NCBI GenBank assembly: GCA_903894475.1 | Contig: CAITQH010000252.1 | Location: 1-54,063, forward strand | Length of the DNA stretch: 54,063 bases | Reading direction: 5' to 3' | DNA from: an uncultured beta proteobacterium | GTDB taxonomy: Bacteria; Pseudomonadota; Gammaproteobacteria; Burkholderiales; Burkholderiaceae_C | Part shown: positions 7,838-14,397 of the stretch, one piece after another | Layout of the letters: each line of letters opens with the position of its first letter | Position numbering within the stretch: position 1 is the first letter of the stretch | Translations under genes and position numbers: made by a program | The notes under the pieces: generated by a model | Told to the model about the DNA's origin: nothing | What the model saw: the letters and a program-made list of their open reading frames with translations, nothing else | Databases searched by the model: none

Positions 7838-8437
7838 CTATGCGCCTCGTGCCTGACGCAGCAAGGCGTACGCCGCGTTGGCCTTCTTCGCAACTGCTTG
7901 GGCCTCGGCCCGCGCCTCAGTGCTAAGGGCCGCGACGCGGTCGGGTTGCGCCAATTGCACAAGTTGTCGGCGCGTCTGTTCAATGGACTCCCAGGTCGAG
8001 CTGGGAGATGCCTTGAGCACCTGATAGGCAGCAACCACGGATAACGGTGGCGCTTGGGCATCGAGCAATTTTGCAGACCGGGGTGGTGAAAAATCGAGCG
8101 TCACTCCCCGCGGCTGCGTAACCACCTTCAGCGGTGCGACCGTTCCTGGGGAGGTGTACGGCAGCACCATCGAGGGAGAGCCAATGGTGGCAAGGTCGGA
8201 GGTGGCCGCCTTCTGAACGGTGAGCCCATGCCTCGGAATCCGGGGCGCGTCCGACAGTGCGGCAGTTGGCCCGGAATAGAGCGCCCGTTGAACTTGCGCC
8301 AACAGTGACACCGCACGCGGAACCTGCCGATAGCGCAACTCAGTCTCCAAATTTTTCAATATCTTTTCGTCAACCAACGACGCCGCGAACAGTTCTTCCA
8401 ACTGCGCAATGCCGTGTCGCGCCAGCGGTCGTGTCAT
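7838..8437 (-). CDS. Degenerate J-domain-like protein (QPD instead of HPD), third gene of cargo operon
   Basis: 199 aa; its ATG overlaps the stop of the helicase gene (ATGA at 8434-8437), so translation is probably coupled. The N-terminal 50 residues (LARHGIAQLEELFAASLVDEK, then ETELRYRQVPRAVSLLAQVQ) are helical. The middle (60-130) is Pro/Ser-rich and probably flexible. Residues about 135-199 follow a J-domain plan: AAYQVLKASPSSTWESIEQ, RRQLVQLAQPDRVAALS, then a long helix ending AKKANAAYALLRQARG. The loop tripeptide is QPD near residue 164 where DnaJ proteins have HPD, whose His is needed to stimulate Hsp70 ATPase. It is therefore probably not a true co-chaperone but a partner or scaffold of the helicase. 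Function is unknown. Confidence 0.7.
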   Translation of the reverse strand: MTRPLARHGIAQLEELFAASLVDEKILKNLETELRYRQVPRAVSLLAQVQRALYSGPTAALSDAPRIPRHGLTVQKAATSDLATIGSPSMVLPYTSPGTVAPLKVVTQPRGVTLDFSPPRSAKLLDAQAPPLSVVAAYQVLKASPSSTWESIEQTRRQLVQLAQPDRVAALSTEARAEAQAVAKKANAAYALLRQARGA

Positions 8438-11400
8438 GTCTCTTCGGTCTCAGGCAAATCAATCCCATACGGGTCCACCTCCTTGGAGTGCACCCATACC
8501 GTGTTGTCGACGGACTCCGCGCCAAGAGGCTCAATCCCGAGCTTGGTCAGCGTTTGAATCAGGTCGCCGACAACCTCGTTGCGACGCCGCGTGAAACTCG
8601 ATGCAAAGCAACGCCAGAAGGTCCAACCGGCCCGCTCAAGAACTCGCTGGCGCGCCATATCGTCCGACCATTGGCCCGGGCCGTGGAATTGGTCACCGTC
8701 ACACTCGACGGCCAAGCGGCGACCCTCTGTACCCTCGACAACAAAGTCAATCCGAAAGCCTCCACAGGGCACCTGCGGCTCTACGCGGTAGCCTCGCTTG
8801 ACCAACTCATCGAACATGTCAAACTCGAACCCCGATTCACAGCGCTCCCGCAAGTCTTGAACTTTGCGCGCGTCCTGCCGAAACGGCTGCCGGAAATGCC
8901 GGATGAGCCGACCATTGAGGGAGTCTTCCTTGAATCCTGCTTCGGGTACTGAACGAAACAGGTAGGTTCGGTCTCGTGCACGCGAAAGCGCAACATTGAA
9001 CCTTTGGTCCAGGTCAGCCCTGTTCGCCAAGGCACGGTCTCCCGGCCCGAGCACCATCGACACTAGCATGATGTCGCGTTCTCGGCCCTGGAAGACTGGT
9101 GGCGGGCCAATGGCGATTTTTCTGGACACGACATCAATCGGAGAAATCCGGTTGCTGACCAGTATGTGAATATGCGCGGCTTGAGCCGTTCCCAAGAGTG
9201 TGACAACTCCGATGCTGCGGCCTGCAAGCGATTCGTCGGCCAGAATAGCCTCGATTTCATCAACCACGGCTTTTGCCTCGCAGGCGTTGACGTCGCCCTG
9301 GCGGGAACCACCCTTCACGAAAACGTCAATCAACGGCGGGTCCAATCGCTCATTCGCCCTGGGTATGCGCAGCGGTTTGATGTCGCCCTCATAGAATTCA
9401 CGATTTGAAAATTCGATGATGGCCGGAACGCATCGGAAATGCTCCTTGAGCATCACAGAATTGCCGGCAAACACAACGCGCGCCAAGTCGTAAATCGACT
9501 TGTCCGGTGTCATTTCGGAACCAAAGGGTTGGTCCGCAAGGAACCGATTGCTGAGGTCCTTAATTCTTTCTTCTGCCATGCCGACCGCCGACGGTGACAC
9601 CTGCTTGTGGTCGCCAACAACCAGCAGCTTCTTGCCCCTCAAGAGTGCCGGTAGCGCCCAAATGTCTGACTGTGATGCCTCGTCAATGACCACCAAATCG
9701 AAAAGACCTACTTCCGGCGGTATGGTCTCCGACACGCGCCACTGCGGTAGCACCCAGCAGGGCACAGCTTGGTACGCGCGAATCATGGCATCGCGCGCCG
9801 TCTTGCGGTGCCGAATTGCACGCACGCCTGTGCCGGCGCCCATGGCCTGCACCGCGTTGAGATACGCCTGCAGGGCCTGGCGCACGCTATCTGGCGAATT
9901 GTTGTACACGCCCAGCCACGTTTTCTCGGCGACAAGGTCCTGGTACGTCCGCGCCAACGCCGTCGTTAAGGTCTTGCGCTCGTCAAACAGCTGGCGTAGC
10001 TTGTGGTGCCCATCTATCCTCTCCAGGAGCATGACGCCCAGCCGCCAGCTCCATGCCTCGAGCCACTGCGCAGGCACTTGGGGGTCGTTGTCGGCTTCTG
10101 CGGGGACAATGCGCACACGGCAGGCCCACTTCACAGCGCCGGCTGATTCAAGGGCTTTAGACACCTGGGCGATTTCGTCAAACGCCGGACGCAGGCTGTT
10201 AAGAGCGCTCAGCTCGACCTGAAGGGCCAGCCAAGTCGTGTGCAGCACTGCTTCATCGGCACTGTCGCGACCCAGTGATTCAGTGAGGAAACTTCGCAGC
10301 GCATCGATAACGTCACCCGAACGACTTTCCAGCTTGTTCAGAAGGTCTCCGACACGCTTCATGGCGTAAGCCAGCCTCCCTTTGTCGACATGTGCCTGCA
10401 GACTCGAATACGCCGACGCAACAAAGGGTTCCCCGATGCTCCACACCCGGTCGGCCACGCCCTTGCCAAAAACACGTTCCAACTGACTGTGAAGTTTGGC
10501 ATCGAACTCGAACACGAGGAGGTGCACATCTTGAATGGACCCCTGTGCCTGCACCATCTGCCGGAATGCGGCGTCCAATGCGGAATCAGTCGGCTTCAGC
10601 CCAAGCTCGTCTGCGACGGAGTTCCACCTTGCAACCGCTTTGCGGGCTGCAACACGCCACTTTTGCACGCGCTGAGCCAACGCCCATTCTTCATTGGTGG
10701 CGGGAGCGACGCCAAGCACGGTGACCGCGCCAACCAACTTGCGCGCCGCACTCTTGCCAAAGGGTAGTCCGAAAGCACTCTTTCCGGTTACCAGCCGGGA
10801 CAGCGCGTCGCAGAAGTCTTCGTCTAACTCGGCATCGAGGGGCACGTCAACAGCGTTGGCCAACAGTTCACGGCGCTCGACCTCCAGCGCGCGCACATCG
10901 GTGCACGATTGCATCAGCGCTGACAGGATTGGGTCATCAATACGCATATCCGCCATCCGACGGGTCAACGAATCGAGCCACGGCTGGTGTGCTCCCGCCA
11001 GCTTGGTTTTAAGAGTCAGGCGGTCGTCCAGAAACCGGATAACCGTCTGCGCTTTCTCGAACGTTTCGTATCTTGAGTCGACGAGCGCGAGGATGTTGCC
11101 ACGCACGACGTTGGCCTCGATGGCCCTCGTGCGAACGATGTCGCGGTGCAGCCCCAGCAAGTCCACCCAGTTTGGGAACTCGTCCGTCGCCGGCAACGAG
11201 CAGGCCAAGTAGCGCAGGTTTTCACCGACCTTAATCCGCGCTTGCCGCAGCGAACTTAAGTCAGGCTCACCGAAAGGCAGGACCGTAGCGGTAGCCGGCG
11301 GTGGTTCGTCATCGAACCACTCGTGTTCATCCGCTTGGCCAATAATCAATTTAGCCAGTTCTTCCGGGTTGACTTCTTTGCCCTGGAAGGAATAGTTGCG

Positions 11401-12909
11401 CATCTGCTTGGCCGCATATGCGGTTACCAGTCGGTCGACGTTTGAAATCTTGGCGTGAAGTTGATTCAGGTTCTCTTGCGCCGCTGCGATGTTGGCCGCT
11501 GCACGCACTGGATTGAGGGACGCGACGCTGGACGCAATGGTCTGAATGGAGTGCTCAAACTGCTTCATACCGTCGCGCTCATTCGACAGCAGAGCAACAC
11601 TCAACGGGCGGATTCGCTCAGGCAACTTCTCCTGCAACACGGACAACGCCGATTCACCCTTGGCGACTACAAGCACGCGCTTACCCTGGGCAAGGTAATG
11701 GCAGATGACGTTGGCAATCGTGTGGGTCTTGCCCGTTCCCGGCGGACCCTGCACCACAACGCCATCGTTGCTCTCCAGCTTCTGAACGATAGAGACCTGC
11801 TCGTCGTTGTATGGCATCGGGAAGTACAACTCGAAAGCACCTGCGGGACTGTCGCTGGACGAAAGCCCGCGAAAGGGCTGCTCAGGCCGCGCGCGAACCG
11901 TGGTGTCACCGGTCTCGACGAAACTGCGTATGACGCCAGGCAGGACACTCGCTGCCTCAATCGCTCTTTTCAGGCGCCTGATGTCTTCCAGGAAGATGTC
12001 TCCAGACCGCTTGCGGGCAAACAGCACCCAGGTGTTGGTCATCTTGAGTTTGTCGGTCGGCGCAGGCGGTATTACGTCATCCGTTCGGACCTCGTAGGCC
12101 CCGCTGGGGTCCAGATGGCCAACTGCGGCTTTGAGCACACCGTCAAAAGTCGATTCTTCAAACGGGTTTACCCGGTGCGCACCGGTGGCCAGAGTGCTTT
12201 TCCAGAACGCATCCAGCTGGCGCACACCCGGTAGCTCCATCTCTGAGTAGCAGTCAGATTCCAGTTTCGCCTCGATTTCACGTGGGCGGATTTCAAGAGC
12301 AAATGTTTTTTCGTTGAGGGACAACTCGCACGACTGCACCAGCAAGGGGTTTTTCACTGCCTTGGAGAAACCTTCCTTTTTCCAGACCGAGTAACCCAGG
12401 CCCCACACCAGTTCCAGTTGGGTTTCTGCGCCGTCGGTGGCTATGGCCTGCTGCAAGGAGAACAACTTGTTGTAGTAAGCGATGGTTTTGCGCCGCGGCC
12501 GTTCAGCCGCGGCCCAAGGTTCCCATTGGTTTTCAATGTACCAATCAAACAGTTCCCTCACGCCGGGATGGTCTTGGATGAGTGCAATCGAGAGCTCTCG
12601 ATTGGCCGTAGTGGTCACCGCCTCCGACTTCAGCTCTGGGTTCTTTTCAGGGCTCTTGGGAAGAGTCACCCACGGTTTGAGGCGTTCATCAAGCTCCGGC
12701 GCGGCTATCTCCTGCAACCGGGGGACTCTCAACCAGACGTCATCGCCATCGACCTGCACGTTGAACTGTAGCTCCGGCAGTCCCTTGAGTTCGTACTGGT
12801 AGGCAGCGAAAAATTCAGTGGGAACGGTGAATGCGGGTGTGCTTTTGAGCTTTTCGACCTGCTCGATGTACGTCAACAGGTCCAGAACACGCGGGGCTCC
12901 CTCGGTCAT
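8434..12909 (-). CDS. SF1 helicase with C-terminal Vsr/MTES_1575-like endonuclease domain, candidate defence effector
   Basis: 1491 aa. Residues 1-380 form an unrecognised N-terminal region. Walker A is VVVQGPPGTGKTHT near 390. About 680 residues, rich in helix, separate it from motif II (VVIDEASQSD, near 1075), followed by motif III (VVGDHKQVSP), an HFRC motif, and motifs V and VI (FQGRERDIMLVSMV, RFNVALSRARDR, near 1290-1310). This is the Upf1-like AAA_11/AAA_12 SF1 layout. Residues about 1350-1460 read RGYRVEPQVPCGGFRIDFVV, then LAVECDGDQFHG, then RVLERAGWTFWRCF, the Vsr-like (REase_MTES_1575/DUF559) PD-(D/E)xK nuclease pattern with D and ECDGD as metal ligands. It likely unwinds and cuts foreign nucleic acid. 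Start overlaps the RHH stop and end overlaps the J-like start. Confidence 0.88.
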   Translation of the reverse strand: MTEGAPRVLDLLTYIEQVEKLKSTPAFTVPTEFFAAYQYELKGLPELQFNVQVDGDDVWLRVPRLQEIAAPELDERLKPWVTLPKSPEKNPELKSEAVTTTANRELSIALIQDHPGVRELFDWYIENQWEPWAAAERPRRKTIAYYNKLFSLQQAIATDGAETQLELVWGLGYSVWKKEGFSKAVKNPLLVQSCELSLNEKTFALEIRPREIEAKLESDCYSEMELPGVRQLDAFWKSTLATGAHRVNPFEESTFDGVLKAAVGHLDPSGAYEVRTDDVIPPAPTDKLKMTNTWVLFARKRSGDIFLEDIRRLKRAIEAASVLPGVIRSFVETGDTTVRARPEQPFRGLSSSDSPAGAFELYFPMPYNDEQVSIVQKLESNDGVVVQGPPGTGKTHTIANVICHYLAQGKRVLVVAKGESALSVLQEKLPERIRPLSVALLSNERDGMKQFEHSIQTIASSVASLNPVRAAANIAAAQENLNQLHAKISNVDRLVTAYAAKQMRNYSFQGKEVNPEELAKLIIGQADEHEWFDDEPPPATATVLPFGEPDLSSLRQARIKVGENLRYLACSLPATDEFPNWVDLLGLHRDIVRTRAIEANVVRGNILALVDSRYETFEKAQTVIRFLDDRLTLKTKLAGAHQPWLDSLTRRMADMRIDDPILSALMQSCTDVRALEVERRELLANAVDVPLDAELDEDFCDALSRLVTGKSAFGLPFGKSAARKLVGAVTVLGVAPATNEEWALAQRVQKWRVAARKAVARWNSVADELGLKPTDSALDAAFRQMVQAQGSIQDVHLLVFEFDAKLHSQLERVFGKGVADRVWSIGEPFVASAYSSLQAHVDKGRLAYAMKRVGDLLNKLESRSGDVIDALRSFLTESLGRDSADEAVLHTTWLALQVELSALNSLRPAFDEIAQVSKALESAGAVKWACRVRIVPAEADNDPQVPAQWLEAWSWRLGVMLLERIDGHHKLRQLFDERKTLTTALARTYQDLVAEKTWLGVYNNSPDSVRQALQAYLNAVQAMGAGTGVRAIRHRKTARDAMIRAYQAVPCWVLPQWRVSETIPPEVGLFDLVVIDEASQSDIWALPALLRGKKLLVVGDHKQVSPSAVGMAEERIKDLSNRFLADQPFGSEMTPDKSIYDLARVVFAGNSVMLKEHFRCVPAIIEFSNREFYEGDIKPLRIPRANERLDPPLIDVFVKGGSRQGDVNACEAKAVVDEIEAILADESLAGRSIGVVTLLGTAQAAHIHILVSNRISPIDVVSRKIAIGPPPVFQGRERDIMLVSMVLGPGDRALANRADLDQRFNVALSRARDRTYLFRSVPEAGFKEDSLNGRLIRHFRQPFRQDARKVQDLRERCESGFEFDMFDELVKRGYRVEPQVPCGGFRIDFVVEGTEGRRLAVECDGDQFHGPGQWSDDMARQRVLERAGWTFWRCFASSFTRRRNEVVGDLIQTLTKLGIEPLGAESVDNTVWVHSKEVDPYGIDLPETEET

Positions 12910-13115
12910 TGTTTTGCTCCCTTGGCCTTCGCGGACTTCTTTGCGACGGTGGATTTGTCTGCTGCCTTAATGTCGTGTTCGGTGCAGTAAGCGAACAGGA
13001 GGGTCTCAAGCATGTTCGTGAGGGACCGGTGTTCCCGCTCTGCGGCTGCCTCTAGCAATTGCTTGAAGCTAGGCGATACGCGGAAACTCACGGAGATGTT
13101 CTTGCTCTCGGTCAT
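12906..13115 (-). CDS. Ribbon-helix-helix (CopG/Arc-type) DNA-binding protein, first gene of cargo operon
   Basis: 69 aa from the ATG at 13115. A longer in-frame extension to 13253 exists but its translation looks non-conserved and it overlaps the putative operator. Residues 5-12 (KNISVSFRV) form the DNA-contacting strand, followed by two helices (SPSFKQLLEAAAEREHR and SLTNMLETLLFAYCTEH), a typical RHH. The tail is Lys/Ala-rich (STVAKKSAKAKGAKQ). The stop overlaps the helicase start (ATGA). A dyad TGTATGG / CCATACA lies 22-42 nt upstream. It is probably an autorepressor that keeps the operon low. No clear Shine-Dalgarno site is visible before this ATG, so the start is the least certain part. 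Confidence 0.7.
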   Translation of the reverse strand: MTESKNISVSFRVSPSFKQLLEAAAEREHRSLTNMLETLLFAYCTEHDIKAADKSTVAKKSAKAKGAKQ

Positions 13116-13136
13116 GGTGGGTGGGCGTGGCTCTGT

Positions 13137-13157
13137 TGTATGGAGCTCCACCATACA
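13137..13157 (-). promoter_or_regulatory. Dyad upstream of the RHH gene, candidate operator
   Basis: TGTATGG at 13137-13143 and its exact inverted copy CCATACA at 13151-13157, centred on the perfect palindrome TGGAGCTCCA (13141-13150). It is the most symmetrical sequence in the leader of the operon, and RHH proteins commonly bind such dyads next to their own start. Confidence 0.5.
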
Positions 13158-13188
13158 GGCATCTGCACATTTTGGGAAGAAAATCATG

Positions 13189-13365
13189 CTACCAAGGGAA
13201 TTGACGTCGAAAATTTCCGGTGGCAGTAGCACCTGGTGAGCTCTGCAACCCAAAAACTCCCCGCAAGTTCATTGGTTCCGATTGCTCCGCGTCTGCTCGC
13301 AGGCAGAGGTACTCACACCGCCACTGCGTGAACTGCTTGAACACCTCGTTTTTGTTTTCTTCCAT
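13189..13365 (-). CDS. Possible 58-aa small protein upstream of the RHH gene
   Basis: A frame too short for usual cut-offs. It begins MEENKNEVFKQFTQWR and continues CEYLCLRADAEQSEP, a charge pattern and codon mix more protein-like than the surrounding noncoding sequence, and ends with FRRQFPW before TAG. No Shine-Dalgarno site is evident and no family is recognised. Other frames over the same bases are low-complexity Arg/Ser-rich translations. If real, it would be the promoter-proximal product of the cargo operon or a leader peptide. Confidence 0.3.
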   Translation of the reverse strand: MEENKNEVFKQFTQWRCEYLCLRADAEQSEPMNLRGVFGLQSSPGATATGNFRRQFPW

Positions 13366-13572
13366 GGGCGGATGATTGAGGCTGGCAGTGGCTTTCTGGA
13401 GCCACGCCGCAGGACGTGGGGCAAGGCGTCAGCCGGCACCCTGCAAGCAGCTCCGTGCCTACACGGACCGCGCGCAGCTGGGGGAGCCACAAGCGATTTT
13501 TCGCCCCAGCGAAAAAAGGGGCGCCCACGCCCTAGTCGAGCAGTGGGGGCGCAGCCCCGCCCCTGACCTTGC
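13366..13572. other. Element stretch without a supported gene
   Basis: About 200 bases with frames on both strands, none with a ribosome binding site or a recognisable product. It leads into the hairpin-rich region to its right. Confidence 0.4.
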
Positions 13573-13675
13573 AAAGGTCGGGCAACCTGTTTAGCGTGCG
13601 ACGTCCAGTCGAGACAAAAGAGCTGCCCGTGAGGGCAGGTCTGTCGTCGTCCGGTAAACGGGTTGCCCGACCTTT
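13573..13675. repeat. Large inverted repeat with a nested hairpin
   Basis: The 21-nt arm at 13573-13593 (begins AAAGGTCGGGCAACC) is repeated inverted at 13655-13675 with a single mismatch, 61 nt apart. Inside lies a second perfect stem CTGCCC / GGGCAG at 13623-13638. The whole could fold as a 103-nt RNA or extrude as a cruciform. There is no T-tract, so it is not a plain terminator. Possible roles are a replication or single-strand origin of the excised element, or a structured RNA. Confidence 0.65.
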
Positions 13676-13796
13676 GGGAGTGCCGACGGGCACGGACATG
13701 GTCAGGGGCGCGGTATCGGGAGGGGATGCGGTCGTCCAGACCGCAAGGCAGCGTGTTGCCCTAGCAACGAAAGAGCTGTCGCGCCACTCGGTATCT

Positions 13797-13856
13797 ACGG
13801 TTTAAGCGTCTGCTTATACCGTCCGCATTGCGACGACGGTCTGCAAGACGGTCGTC
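13797..13856. repeat. Two further adjacent hairpins
   Basis: First: ACGGTTTAAGC (13797-13807) pairs with GCTTATACCGT (13812-13822) with one mismatch and a 4-nt loop. Second: GACGAC-G-GTCT (13832-13842) pairs with AGAC-G-GTCGTC (13846-13856) with one G:G mismatch and a 3-nt loop. They lie just downstream of the minus-strand xis-like stop and could end that transcript, but neither is followed by a T run. Confidence 0.5.
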
Positions 13857-13870
13857 TCTGACAGATGCCT

Positions 13871-14044
13871 TCAGCGCATCGCCTTCCTGCAAGCTCTTTC
13901 AAATTCCGAGCGGACAAAGTACGTCTGCCGGAAATTGCCAATCTTTTTCATAGGCGGCAACGCGCCTTCAACAATCATCCGGTACACAGTGCTACGGCTA
14001 ACCTGAAGCGCTACGCATACGTCCGCCAATGTCATGAGGTCCAC
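13871..14044 (-). CDS. AlpA/Xis-like small helix-turn-helix protein, candidate excisionase
   Basis: 57 aa from a GTG at 14044 with a perfect AAGGAG six bases upstream; an ATG at 14035 would give 54 aa. The protein reads MTLADVCVALQVSRSTVYRM, then IVEGALPPMKKIGNFRQTYF and VRSEFERACRKAMR. This is the MerR/AlpA-type winged HTH: helix, recognition helix with VSRSTVYR, a wing with GALP and a basic strand, and a final helix. Such proteins are directionality factors or regulators of tRNA-borne islands. It lies inside the right attachment end, transcribed away from it, next to the paired ATTTGGT repeats at 14112-14134 that it could bind. Confidence 0.75.
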   Translation of the reverse strand: MDLMTLADVCVALQVSRSTVYRMIVEGALPPMKKIGNFRQTYFVRSEFERACRKAMR

Positions 14045-14111
14045 AAAATTCTCCTTGGAAGTTACCAGGAGTGATAGCGAAAGCGTTTATATCTGCTGCT
14101 GTTTAGGACCC

Positions 14112-14134
14112 ATTTGGTGTGCATTTGGTCTAAA
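14112..14134 (+). repeat. Right-end paired ATTTGGT repeats, candidate arm sites
   Basis: ATTTGGT at 14112-14118 and 14123-14129 followed by CTAAA, matching 3736-3758 in sequence, spacing and orientation. Between here and the attachment repeat (14135-14299) no gene is seen; there are hairpins such as GGCGTTTT / AAAACGCC at 14196-14221 and TTTAGC / GCTAAA near 14263-14298. Confidence 0.6.
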
Positions 14135-14299
14135 GGCAGTAGCAATTGGAGCGAATTGACCCGCTTTGACATAGTAGACTGCGGGGTCTTTAAGGGGCGT
14201 TTTGATGTGGGGAAAAACGCCTCGGTCTCTGCAAACCCTTGCTGGGCTTGGAGTTTCCCCTTTTTAGCAGTATTGCTGCGTGTCGGGGCGATGCTAAAG

Positions 14300-14352
14300 A
14301 AATGGTGCCGATTAACGGATTCGAACTGTTGACCTACCGCTTACAAGGCGGT
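14300..14352. repeat. Right attachment site, within tRNA-Thr
   Basis: 53-bp perfect copy of 3606-3658. Here it continues into the rest of an intact tRNA gene, so this is the side on which integration rebuilt the tRNA. Confidence 0.93.
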
Positions 14353-14378
14353 TGCTCTACCAACTGAGCTAAATCGGC
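14303..14378 (-). tRNA. tRNA-Thr (anticodon UGU)
   Basis: Read on the minus strand it folds as a cloverleaf: acceptor GCCGATT paired with AATCGGC, D arm GCTC/GAGC, anticodon arm ACCGC/GCGGT with loop CTTGTAA (anticodon TGT at 14343-14345), T arm AACAG/CCGTT with one A:C mismatch, and an encoded CCA end. It closely resembles E. coli tRNA-Thr(UGU). It lies 19 nt downstream of sspB on the same strand. Its 3' part is the target of the integrated element, and its likely original terminator is now at 3564-3597. Confidence 0.95.
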
Positions 14379-14397
14379 ATGTGGGTATTTTACGGGA

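Larger units (their letters stand above)
3606..14352. mobile_element. Integrative genetic element in tRNA-Thr(UGU), 10.7 kb
   Basis: Bounded by a perfect 53-bp direct repeat at 3606-3658 and 14300-14352 that covers the 3' 50 nt of tRNA-Thr. It carries a tyrosine recombinase just inside the left end, a 57-aa AlpA/Xis-like gene near the right end, paired ATTTGGT repeats near both ends, a replication-relaxation-like gene, a replication-initiator-type HTH gene and a three-gene helicase-nuclease cargo operon. No capsid, portal, tail, lysis or type IV secretion genes are present, so it is neither a full prophage nor a self-transmissible ICE. It looks like a satellite or mobilisable island. Here the integrase lies at the end far from the intact tRNA. 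Confidence 0.9.

Noticed and set aside
12906-13253. Antitoxin of a two-gene toxin-antitoxin pair
   Set aside because: The RHH protein is antitoxin-like, but its partner is a 1491-aa helicase-nuclease and no small toxin gene adjoins.
13269-13574. 101-codon minus-strand frame upstream of the cargo operon
   Set aside because: Arg/Ser/Pro-rich low-complexity translation with no ribosome binding site; the alternative frame with MEENKNEVFK is more protein-like.
13573-13675. Retron msr-msd
   Set aside because: The hairpin is suggestive but no reverse transcriptase gene is encoded in the element.
3606-14352. Complete prophage or ICE
   Set aside because: No capsid, terminase, portal, tail, lysis, relaxase or type IV secretion gene is present.
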